Of a stretch of DNA of 7,331 nucleotides, positions 1-5,826 are shown piece after piece (position 1 is the stretch's first letter; every line of letters begins with the position of its first letter). This DNA is from a bacterium (GTDB lineage: Bacteria; Fidelibacterota; UBA2242): assembly GCA_018895675.1 (NCBI GenBank), contig JAHIOG010000198.1:1-7331 (forward strand). Reading direction: 5' to 3'. The notes beneath the pieces are model-generated. The model was given only the letters and a program-made list of their open reading frames with translations. It searched no databases and was not told the DNA's origin. A program made the position numbers and the translations under genes.

Positions 1-737
1 AAAATTCTGACTGTTCCATCGCCGAGTTCATTAAATTGTATATCCCAGTCAGTACCAAATGGATTATGTACATCACTCACTTGAAAAATATCCGCCGAAT
101 CCACCAGGTCAAATTGAAAGCCGGCAACGTCAGTACTGTTTGACATTAGAATTGAAATGTTTTTATCTACGTCACGGTTACTGAGAGTGTCCGGCAGGCA
201 GGTAAAAACAACATCTTTATCGGTTATGGAGACATATCCATTGTCAACATATGAAGGTGCAATATTCCCGAAATTGTCGGATAAAACCTGATGTGAAAAA
301 TCGATTCTAAAAATCCCGTGAGGTATATCATCCCGAATTACCATTTCAAGGGTGACTATCGCTCCGCTCCCGGCTCCAATTCCGACGCCATCCAGGTCAA
401 AACCGATGACTTTATAGGTGCCGTCATACAGTCGCCTCGAAAACACACTCCAGCCATGCAAAGATTCAATACGTTCACCCGATTCAATAGAAATAATATC
501 GATTCCTGACGATGCCGGTAATAGATTGAACTGAAAACCCGCGACGCTATCGGCATTGGACAGAATAACCGGAACCGTTAACGTATCTCCGGGAAGCGCA
601 GTAGCATTTACCATATAGAGATGTGCATAGCTTGCATTGTCACTATTCCAATCACTACTCAATGCTCCATACACCAAAGTAATCAGAATTAACACTGTGT
701 ATATCCCAAAAAATAATATTTGGCTGATCTTATGCAT
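1..737 (-). CDS. Secreted protein with tandem cohesin-like modules, 3' end outside the window
   Basis: The frame is open from ATG 737 to the window edge (245 codons) and the gene continues beyond it. Residues 1-24 form a signal peptide: K3 near the start, a hydrophobic run LFFGIYTVLILITLVYG, then a polar mature start. Two related beta-rich modules follow, about residues 40-171 and from 175 onward. Each contains the same motif, VAGFQFNL at 65-72 and VAGFQFDL at 204-211. The first module has the cohesin-like order PGDTLTVPVILSN, VAGFQF, GTYKVIGFDLDG and GAIVTLEMVI. Cohesin-type modules mediate protein-protein contacts at the cell surface; dockerins or a C-terminal anchor might lie in the missing part. 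The start overlaps the secA stop by 8 nt. An in-frame ATG at 746 is an alternative start (overlap 17 nt). Neither has a clear Shine-Dalgarno sequence, so coupling to secA translation is likely. Family placement rests on motif pattern only. Confidence 0.8.
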   Translation of the reverse strand, partial: MHKISQILFFGIYTVLILITLVYGALSSDWNSDNASYAHLYMVNATALPGDTLTVPVILSNADSVAGFQFNLLPASSGIDIISIESGERIESLHGWSVFSRRLYDGTYKVIGFDLDGVGIGAGSGAIVTLEMVIRDDIPHGIFRIDFSHQVLSDNFGNIAPSYVDNGYVSITDKDVVFTCLPDTLSNRDVDKNISILMSNSTDVAGFQFDLVDSADIFQVSDVHNPFGTDWDIQFNELGDGTVRI

Positions 738-3700
738 TGGCGCCATGACATTTTTTGTATTTTTTCCCGCTTCCGCAAGGGCAGGGATCATTACGCCCGA
801 CTTTTGGTCCGGCATGAACCGGTCTCTGCTTACGGGGGCGATTATCACCGGACGACAAAGGTCTTTCGGACGCCTCATCCCGGGCGCCGGGCGCTAATCC
901 CATGCCCATCGCATCCTGATGCACCATTCGGAAGGGCTGGGGACGCCGAACTTGTCGCTGCTCGACCTGTGGTCCGCCAAATTGCGCCCGAAAACACATT
1001 TTAATGGTCTGTTTATTTATTTCATCAATTACCCTCACAAAGGCTCGATAGGCTTCACCTTTGTACTCCAGTAACGGATCTTTCTGACCGTAGGCGCGCC
1101 AGTTGATTCCCTCTTTCAGCTGGTCCATAGCGTATAAATGATCCCGCCATTTATCGTCAATGGTTCGCAGTGTGACAAATTTTTCCAGAAAGCGGAGCTG
1201 TTCTTCGCCCATGTAACGTTCTTTTTGGGAATAATAATCAACTGCACGACGGACAATTTCTTTCATTAAATTGCTTTCAGACGCATCGGACAGTTCATTA
1301 AGGTAAATATCGATTCCAAGTGTATTGTTAAGTTCTCCTCTCAGATCATCCCAGTCCCACTCCTCAGGGAGCATTTTCGGATCAGTATATTCTTCGATCA
1401 GCCCCTCAACCCACTCATCCAAATTCTCAAAAATTTCATCCTTTATATTCTCTTCTTTCAGAGCATAATTGCGGCGATCGTAAATAATCACACGCTGCTG
1501 GTTCATCACGTCATCATATTCAAGCAGATGTTTACGAATACTGAAATTCCGCCCTTCCACCTTTTTCTGCGCCCTCTCGATTGAGCGGGTCACCATTGAA
1601 TGAGTAATAACCTGTCCTTCTTCAATCCCCATTTTATCCATGATTGAAGCAATTCGCTCAGAATTAAATAAGCGCATTAAATCATCTTCTAGGGAAAGAA
1701 AAAAGCGCGACGCTCCGGCATCGCCCTGGCGACCGCTTCGACCACGTAACTGCAGGTCAATACGTCGGGATTCATGCCGTTCGGTACCAATTATGTAAAG
1801 ACCGCCGGCTTCCAGGACTCCCTCGCCGAGTTTAATATCGGTTCCGCGACCAGCCATGTTCGTTGCAATCGTTATTGCGGATTTTTCACCGGCACGGGTA
1901 ACAATCTCCGCTTCCCGCTGGTGTTGTTTGGCATTCAATACATTATGAGTAAGACCCCGCCGCTTCAGCATCCGGCTGATTGTTTCGGAAACTTCCACAC
2001 TAATCGTACCGACGAGGACAGGTTGACCGCGATGGTACGCTTCCTCGATTTCGGCTATGATAGCGTTGTATTTCTCCCTCCGAGTTTTATAAACCTGATC
2101 TTCATGGTCATCACGCACACAGGATTCATTTGTAGGAATAGCGACAACACCCAGTTTGTAAATATCTGTAAATTCGGCGGCTTCCGTCAATGCAGTGCCG
2201 GTCATACCGGCAAGTTTATCATACATACGGAAATAATTCTGAATGGTAATCGTGGCAAAGGTCTGGGTTTCCGCCTCTACTCTGACTTTTTCTTTGGCTT
2301 CGATCGCCTGGTGAAGCCCGTCGCTATAGCGGCGCCCCGGCAGAATACGCCCGGTAAACTCATCAACGATCAGCACTTTACCATCCTGGACGACATACTC
2401 CACATCTTTCTCAAATAATGTATAGGCTCTCAGCAACTGGGAAATATTATGAAAACGGTCAGACACTTCAGAATAAACCTGATCCAGTTCTACTTTCTTC
2501 TTTTCCTTCTCTGCATCAGACAAAGTATCATCTAAATCAATTTTGACCAATTCGTCGGCAAGATCCGGAATGACCAGTTCATCTACATGCACTCCAAGTA
2601 ATGTGGCAAGCTTCTCTTCACCCTTCGGTGTAAGGGTAATATTATGCTGTTTCTCCTCAACGAAATAGTAAAGGTCTTCAAAAAATTCGTCCTGACTGAT
2701 CGACTGTCCGGTTTTAGAATTGGTCAGCAATAAAAATTCTCGTTCCCCGGATTGTAACAACCGCTGATACCCCGGGTCTTCAAGTAACTTCCGCAGACGC
2801 CGGTTTTTCGGCATACCCTGCGAAGCAACATAGAATTTCCGCGCCATTTCATCGGGTTTGCTGATTTTACCAATATCATCGGGAAATTGGGACAGCATCT
2901 GCGTGACATTGTCACGTTGATAACGTACCAGGCTGGCTATTGCAGGATTAAATTTATCATACTTTTCATGTCGTGAGCTGGAAACCGGACCGGAAATGAT
3001 CAGCGGCGTACGGGCTTCATCTATTAAAATATTATCAACTTCATCGACGATACAGTAAAAGTATTCACGTTGAACCTGATCCTCTGCGGCGATTGCCATA
3101 TTGTCCCGCAAATAATCAAATCCAAATTCATTATTGGTACCGTAGGTAATATCCCGGCTGTACATCTCCTTGCGTTCTTCGTTGTCCATACTGTTCAGGA
3201 TACATCCTACTGTCAAACCAAGTTCCGTATAAATTCGCCCCATCCATTCGCCATCGCGCTGTGCCAGGTAATCATTTACCGTGACTAAATGAACGCCGTG
3301 ACCGGTAAGAGCATTTAAATACACCGGCATTGTAGCTACAAGGGTTTTGCCCTCACCGGTTTTCATTTCGGCGATTTTACCCTGATGCAGAACAATACCT
3401 CCGATGAGCTGAACATCATAAGGAATCATCTCCCAGCGAATTTTCTGACCGACAATATTCCATTCCTCCCCAACAAAGCGCCGGCATACTTCTTTCACCA
3501 TGGCAAAGGCTTCCGGCAGAATCTCGTCCAGAACATCCTGTTCCGCTTTAATAACCATTTTGCGCTTCTCATCGCGGGGCAGGTTTGATTTTTCCGCCTC
3601 TTCTTCAGCTGACTCGCGGGCGTCTCTGATCATGGCTTTAAACTCTTCGGTGCGTTCACGTAATCGTTCTATAGGGATATTTTTGAGAGTTTCATAAATG

Positions 3701-3792
3701 CCATTAATCTCTTCGACAAGAGGACGGATTTTCTTTATTTCCCTGTCGGAAGCAGTCCCAAAAACAGATGTTAAAAACGATCCAATACCCAT
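730..3792 (-). CDS. secA: Protein translocase subunit SecA
   Basis: SecA is the ATPase motor that pushes unfolded preproteins through SecYEG. Numbering here is from the upstream ATG at 3816. Visible parts are Walker A MKTGEGKT (151-158), the DEVD box (258-261) followed by NILIDEARTPLIISG, the preprotein cross-linking domain (about 270-475), IVDEFTGR (483-490), the second nucleotide-binding motor domain with TNMAGRGTDIKLG (652-664) and RGRSGRQGD (691-699), the helical scaffold and wing region, a basic linker, and a C-terminal zinc finger (C1012, C1014, C1023, H1024). At about 1020 residues it exceeds E. coli SecA (901); the excess lies mainly in the cross-linking domain (about 280-440), as in FCB-group SecAs. 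I prefer the ATG at 3792 because GGAGG lies 3 nt upstream and the resulting MGIGSFLTSVFG matches the usual SecA start. The ATG at 3816 adds 8 residues and has no Shine-Dalgarno. A weak TTGCAT/17 bp/TAAAGT promoter candidate lies at 3848-3820. Confidence 0.97.
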   Translation of the reverse strand: MGIGSFLTSVFGTASDREIKKIRPLVEEINGIYETLKNIPIERLRERTEEFKAMIRDARESAEEEAEKSNLPRDEKRKMVIKAEQDVLDEILPEAFAMVKEVCRRFVGEEWNIVGQKIRWEMIPYDVQLIGGIVLHQGKIAEMKTGEGKTLVATMPVYLNALTGHGVHLVTVNDYLAQRDGEWMGRIYTELGLTVGCILNSMDNEERKEMYSRDITYGTNNEFGFDYLRDNMAIAAEDQVQREYFYCIVDEVDNILIDEARTPLIISGPVSSSRHEKYDKFNPAIASLVRYQRDNVTQMLSQFPDDIGKISKPDEMARKFYVASQGMPKNRRLRKLLEDPGYQRLLQSGEREFLLLTNSKTGQSISQDEFFEDLYYFVEEKQHNITLTPKGEEKLATLLGVHVDELVIPDLADELVKIDLDDTLSDAEKEKKKVELDQVYSEVSDRFHNISQLLRAYTLFEKDVEYVVQDGKVLIVDEFTGRILPGRRYSDGLHQAIEAKEKVRVEAETQTFATITIQNYFRMYDKLAGMTGTALTEAAEFTDIYKLGVVAIPTNESCVRDDHEDQVYKTRREKYNAIIAEIEEAYHRGQPVLVGTISVEVSETISRMLKRRGLTHNVLNAKQHQREAEIVTRAGEKSAITIATNMAGRGTDIKLGEGVLEAGGLYIIGTERHESRRIDLQLRGRSGRQGDAGASRFFLSLEDDLMRLFNSERIASIMDKMGIEEGQVITHSMVTRSIERAQKKVEGRNFSIRKHLLEYDDVMNQQRVIIYDRRNYALKEENIKDEIFENLDEWVEGLIEEYTDPKMLPEEWDWDDLRGELNNTLGIDIYLNELSDASESNLMKEIVRRAVDYYSQKERYMGEEQLRFLEKFVTLRTIDDKWRDHLYAMDQLKEGINWRAYGQKDPLLEYKGEAYRAFVRVIDEINKQTIKMCFRAQFGGPQVEQRQVRRPQPFRMVHQDAMGMGLAPGARDEASERPLSSGDNRPRKQRPVHAGPKVGRNDPCPCGSGKKYKKCHGANA

Positions 3793-3795
3793 TTT

Positions 3796-3800
3796 CCTCC
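3796..3800 (-). promoter_or_regulatory. Ribosome binding site that decides the secA start
   Basis: GGAGG on the minus strand lies inside the frame of the longer secA reading and 3 nt before the ATG at 3792. The spacing is short. It is still the only Shine-Dalgarno-like sequence near either candidate start, and it favours the shorter protein. Confidence 0.55.
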
Positions 3801-3880
3801 AATTTTTCTCAAGCATTTAACTTTACTACATCACAATTAAATATGCAAATGGTCTAATATGTACTTTCCGGAAATCTAAC

Positions 3881-3939
3881 ACCTATCGTTTGAGTTCAGC
3901 AGCGCAGTTTACTGCGTCTACTGCAACGATTTGTTAGCA
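3881..3939 (-). other. attC: Integron attC recombination site (59-base element)
   Basis: On the minus strand this folds as a standard attC. R'' is TGCTAAC (3939-3933), then a 5-nt spacer, L'' GTTGCAG (3927-3921), a terminal hairpin CGCAG-TAAA-CTGCG (3916-3903), L' CTGAAC (3899-3894), a 6-nt spacer TCAAAC, and R' at 3887-3881. L'' and L' pair perfectly except for one extrahelical G (3924), the hallmark that sets strand choice for IntI. The L' side AACTCAAACG closely resembles the AACTCAAGCG I recall from aadA-type attC sites. The R' position now reads GATAGGT instead of GTTRRRY, which is explained if the bases after the G are host sequence at the insertion point. A perfect GTTRRRY match, GTTAGAT, lies just beyond at 3880-3874. 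The site overlaps the end of the DUF2442 gene, as is common in cassettes. Confidence 0.85.
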
Positions 3940-4172
3940 ATTTTTTCGTACAAAGTTTCAGGTGCAACATCTGCTCCATTTGGCCAAGATATTGTACCAC
4001 CATCTACAATGGCTTTTTTAAAAAAGTCAATGTCTCGTAATGGGGCAAATACAGGTCCTTTACTTATATACTCTGAAAAATCAACATATCCATTTGACCC
4101 ATCATCAAATAGTATATGATAAATGTAATTTTTTTCGTATTTAATCTCAGTTACATCATTCATATCCCACAT
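3918..4172 (-). CDS. DUF2442 family protein
   Basis: This 84-residue protein matches the DUF2442 pattern: an N-terminal beta hairpin with LFDDGSNGYVDFSEY (21-35), KGPVFAPLRD (38-47) and the signature ISWPNGADVAPETLY (61-75). The start ATG has AAGGA 7 nt upstream, and that AAGGA overlaps the TAA of the preceding DUF4160 gene, so the two are probably translated together. DUF2442 and DUF4160 genes often occur as neighbours in accessory regions and have been suspected to be toxin-antitoxin-like or DNA-binding partners. The biochemical role is not established and I do not assign toxin or antitoxin. The last six residues (79-84, ANKSLQ) and the stop codon are encoded inside the attC site, so the C-terminus may have been set by cassette formation rather than by selection on the protein. 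Confidence 0.88.
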   Translation of the reverse strand: MWDMNDVTEIKYEKNYIYHILFDDGSNGYVDFSEYISKGPVFAPLRDIDFFKKAIVDGGTISWPNGADVAPETLYEKIANKSLQ

Positions 4173-4182
4173 TTTTCAATCC

Positions 4183-4443
4183 TTAATCTAGTGGTTTGAT
4201 CCATTTAATTTCTTTACCTTCTCGCGCTAATTCCCAATCAGTTTCAAGTTCAGCAACATGAAAATCAATCCACTCCCTAACAAGTTTTGTAGCAGTTCTT
4301 GAAGATAAACTTCCTTTGATTATATTTCCCATAAAATCAAACACAGCTTTCTTCCCTTGGTATTCAGCATGAAAATGGGGCGGATTATGTTCATCGTAGA
4401 ACATCCTTATAATAATTCCAAAAAATCTGGATATTATCGGCAA
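4183..4443 (-). CDS. DUF4160 family protein, TTG start
   Basis: This 86-residue protein has the clear DUF4160 signature: PIISRFFGIIIRMFYDEHNP (2-21) followed by PHFHAEYQGKKAVFDF, then SRTATKLVREWIDFH and a C-terminal WELAREGKEIKWIKPLD. Conserved H19, H23 and H25 and nearby acidic residues are notable, but no catalytic role is proven. The start codon is TTG at 4443. It is supported by GGAGA 7 nt upstream (4455-4451) and by the family's usual start immediately before PxISRFFG; the nearby upstream ATG is out of frame and meets a stop at once. It is the first gene of the cassette, with 10 nt to DUF2442. A cassette has no room for its own long promoter, so transcription probably enters from nusB or from the short AT-rich leader. 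Confidence 0.88.
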   Translation of the reverse strand: MPIISRFFGIIIRMFYDEHNPPHFHAEYQGKKAVFDFMGNIIKGSLSSRTATKLVREWIDFHVAELETDWELAREGKEIKWIKPLD

Positions 4444-4501
4444 TTTTATTTCTCCATTTCTATTATATTGCTACTAACAACCGGATATGGCAGGTAAACA
4501 C

Positions 4502-4554
4502 CATGATAATCAGGCAAGTGTTATTGCTTATCGGAAGCCTGATCTGTTATCATG
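4502..4554 (-). repeat. Long imperfect hairpin around the nusB stop codon
   Basis: CATGATAA plus TCAGGC (4502-4515) is the inverted complement of GCCTGA (4537-4542) plus TTATCATG (4547-4554). This gives 14 paired bases, a 4-nt bulge (4543-4546) and a 21-nt loop that contains the nusB stop codon. No U-run follows on the transcript, so it is not a textbook intrinsic terminator. It could act as a transcript-stabilising or attenuating structure between nusB and the cassette. Confidence 0.55.
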
Positions 4555-4949
4555 TGAAGAACTGCATCGAGAATCCCGTTTACGAACGCACTGCTGTCGT
4601 CGGTGGAATATTTTTTAGCGATCTCAATTGCCTCTGAAATCGAAACCTTTGGCGGTATATCTTCAAAATACAGAAATTCGCAGATTGCCATTCGAATGAT
4701 CAACCGGTCAATGATGGCAATCCGATCGAAATCCCAATTTTCAGATTTGGCTTTGATATAACTATCTAACTCGTCCTTATGGAGAACTGTGGATTCAAAG
4801 ATTTCACGAGCAAAGGGTTTCAATTCTTCCGGAAGTTCTTCAGAGTTGTCAATAATACTGGTTTCGACGACTTTAACATTATCCTCTGACATTTCCTGAG
4901 CGTATATCGCCTGTAAGGCTACTTCGCGTGCAATTCGTCTTTCTCTCAT
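4521..4949 (-). CDS. nusB: Transcription antitermination factor NusB
   Basis: NusB binds boxA RNA with NusE (S10) and supports antitermination and rRNA transcription. The protein is all-helical with the family landmarks RRIAREVALQAIYAQE near the N-terminus, ENWDFDRIAIIDRLIIRMAI in the middle, and PPKVSISEAIEIAKKYS then SSAFVNGILDAVL near the end. The length of 142 residues is normal. The ATG at 4949 gives MRERRIAREVALQ, the usual NusB start, with AAAAGG (4965-4960) 10 nt upstream. A TTG at 4955 in the same frame would add two residues but sits only 4 nt from that site. The next genes in the same direction are the cassette pair and then secA, so nusB and secA were probably direct neighbours before the cassette arrived. 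Confidence 0.96.
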   Translation of the reverse strand: MRERRIAREVALQAIYAQEMSEDNVKVVETSIIDNSEELPEELKPFAREIFESTVLHKDELDSYIKAKSENWDFDRIAIIDRLIIRMAICEFLYFEDIPPKVSISEAIEIAKKYSTDDSSAFVNGILDAVLHMITDQASDKQ

Positions 4950-4953
4950 TTTC

Positions 4954-5017
4954 AACTAACCTTTTACAATCACAAAAAGCTATCGGCTGAATTTACACCT
5001 TTTTTTCATTGTTAGGC
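4954..5017. repeat. Weak attC-like inverted repeat upstream of nusB
   Basis: AACTAAC at 4954-4960 and GTTAGGC at 5011-5017 (a perfect GTTRRRY core) are inverted, 64 bp end to end. Inside, minus-strand ACAAT (5012-5008) matches ATTGT further in, and an A-run at about 5006-4999 can pair with CTTTTT (4979-4974). Unlike the site at 3881-3939, no clean L''/L' pair with a single extrahelical base can be drawn, and no cassette gene precedes it. The nusB ribosome binding site lies within it. It is probably coincidental or a degenerate site. Confidence 0.25.
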
Positions 5018-5073
5018 ATAATTTTCTCCGAAATTCATTAAGACTCGAATAAATCGGCAATATCTAAAAAGGC

Positions 5074-5186
5074 TTAATACCATTCTTTCATTGCTTCATC
5101 AGACGTGGTTACAGATAATGTGAAAACTCAGAATTCCCCGCAACTACCGACTCATCCGGCAATCGCAAATACGTCAGATCCACCAT
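5074..5186 (-). pseudogene. Possible frameshifted C-terminal protein remnant
   Basis: The stretch between nusB and the dipeptidase (4956-5261) contains no intact gene. On the minus strand one frame reads MVDLTYLRLPDESVVAG and then NSEFSHYL before a stop (5111-5109). A second frame overlaps it and reads VFTLSVTTSDEAMKEWY to a stop at 5074. A one-base change near 5115-5120 would join them into a single plausible C-terminus, with a pattern (variable beta strand, TTSD, then a helix ending EWY) seen in some small secreted domains. I do not recognise the family. Chance similarity to coding sequence remains possible. Confidence 0.3.
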
Positions 5187-5261
5187 TTTATAAAACACTC
5201 TTAATTTTCATTCCATTTTCACAAAATCTTTCTAACTTTGTAGCCTTGAGGAGAAATTGAC

Positions 5262-5690
5262 ATGACAAAAAGGCTATACTTCTTATTTCTATTCCTGTCA
5301 ATCTCGATACTGCAATGTTCATCAGATGCTTTTTTAGATTGGCGGGCTGACCGGATTCACCGACAGGTTCTGACCCTGGATTCACATACCGATACTCCCA
5401 TGGACATGCTGCGCAGGGATGCCGACATCAGTCAGAATCTCGACGGAAGCCTCTGGGATGGAAAAGTCGATCTGCCGCGTATGAAGGAAGGTGAACTGGA
5501 TGCTGTTTTCTTTGCTGCCTGGGTTGGTCAGGGACCGCGAACGCCGGAAGGCAAACGACAAGGTTAACCGGACAATTCAGGCGATTCATGACGCCATCGA
5601 ATCCAACAGCGATCGTGCCGAGCTGGCTCTGACTGCCGATGATGCGCAGCGTATTGCGAAATCCGGTAAACATGCCATTTATATCGGTAC
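5262..5690 (+). pseudogene. Membrane dipeptidase (peptidase M19), frameshifted and truncated
   Basis: Intact M19 enzymes are zinc dipeptidases of roughly 350-400 residues; only about the first third remains. The start is intact: ATG 5262 with GAGGAG 8 nt upstream (5248-5253), then a hydrophobic signal and ILQC at 16-19, which may be a lipobox. LTLDSHTDTPMDML follows, with the family's metal-binding HxD at H42 and D44, then KVDLPRMKEGELDAVFFAAW and GPRTPEG (91-97). Directly after that the frame breaks at about 5549 and meets a stop at 5565. M19 homology resumes in the +1 frame as KANDKVNRTIQAIHDAIESN through KSGKHAIYIG (ending at about 5688). Everything downstream, including the other metal ligands, is missing. 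Beyond about 5690 the plus-strand frame is only the antisense of an oxidoreductase fragment. Confidence 0.85.
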
Positions 5691-5825
5691 CAGCCCGGCA
5701 TTCAGCAACAGTCCGCCGATTCGATCTTTCTCAATTAAAAGGGCCGGAATGTCATACCGTTTCAACTGCAGCGCGGCGCTGATCCCGGCCGGTCCGGCCC
5801 CAATGATAATTACCTCATAATCCAT
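5679..5825 (-). pseudogene. N-terminal stub of an FAD/NAD(P)-dependent oxidoreductase
   Basis: The ATG at 5825 opens a 48-codon frame. Residues 5-16 (VIIIGAGPAGIS) are the Rossmann dinucleotide-binding motif GxGxxG, followed by a helix and LLIEKDRIGGLLLNAGLV. This is the start of thioredoxin-reductase-like flavoproteins, where an ENYPGF-type motif would normally follow at residue 47. Instead the frame ends after two unrelated residues, exactly where the plus-strand dipeptidase remnant begins. Full members have about 300 residues or more, so nearly all of the FAD and NAD domains are gone and the stub cannot be an enzyme. The start lies 1 nt after the isochorismatase stop, so the pair was presumably an operon. 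Homology proper ends at about 5688. Confidence 0.85.
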
Positions 5826-5826
5826 T

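Larger units (their letters stand above)
3887..4477 (-). mobile_element. Single integron gene cassette carrying the DUF4160/DUF2442 pair
   Basis: The block reads, on the minus strand, TTAGTAGC (starting at 4477), a ribosome binding site, two closely packed genes in one orientation, then an attC ending at 3887. Compact size (591 bp), one orientation, almost no leader and a 3' attC are the defining layout of integron cassettes. The left edge is set at G(4478)|TTAGTA. Joining it to the attC end in a circle gives an R' of GTTAGTA, which pairs along all seven positions with R'' TGCTAAC (one G-T wobble). The block is visibly AT-richer than secA and the right half of the window. No integrase, attI or second confident attC is present, so this looks like a lone cassette inserted at a secondary site between nusB and secA. 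Exact edges are inferred. Confidence 0.7.

Noticed and set aside
637..1004. Two plus-strand frames opposite the secA end and the cohesin-like protein start
   Set aside because: They overlap the SecA zinc finger and a signal peptide on the other strand and show no family pattern.
1774..2418. 214-codon plus-strand open frame inside secA
   Set aside because: It is antisense to the conserved SecA motor domain, has no recognisable motif, and is low-quality sequence rich in F, G and I, as expected from the complement of a real gene.
4502..4554. Intrinsic terminator at the nusB end
   Set aside because: The stem is good but the loop is long and no U-run follows in the direction of transcription, so it is listed as a structured repeat.
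5233..5240. TAACTTTG, matching the Bacteroidetes -7 promoter motif TAnnTTTG, before the dipeptidase
   Set aside because: No -33 TTTG partner at the right distance, and transcription would start almost inside the ribosome binding site. One 8-base match is weak.
5686..5691. GGTACC as a cloning-vector or linker scar
   Set aside because: Both sides are natural bacterial coding sequence with no vector or linker bases, and single 6-bp sites are common. Microhomology at a rearrangement or a mis-assembly is more likely.
5691..5820. Plus-strand continuation of the dipeptidase reading frame to 5820
   Set aside because: It is open by chance. The sequence is the complement of the flavoprotein Rossmann motif and has no M19 similarity.
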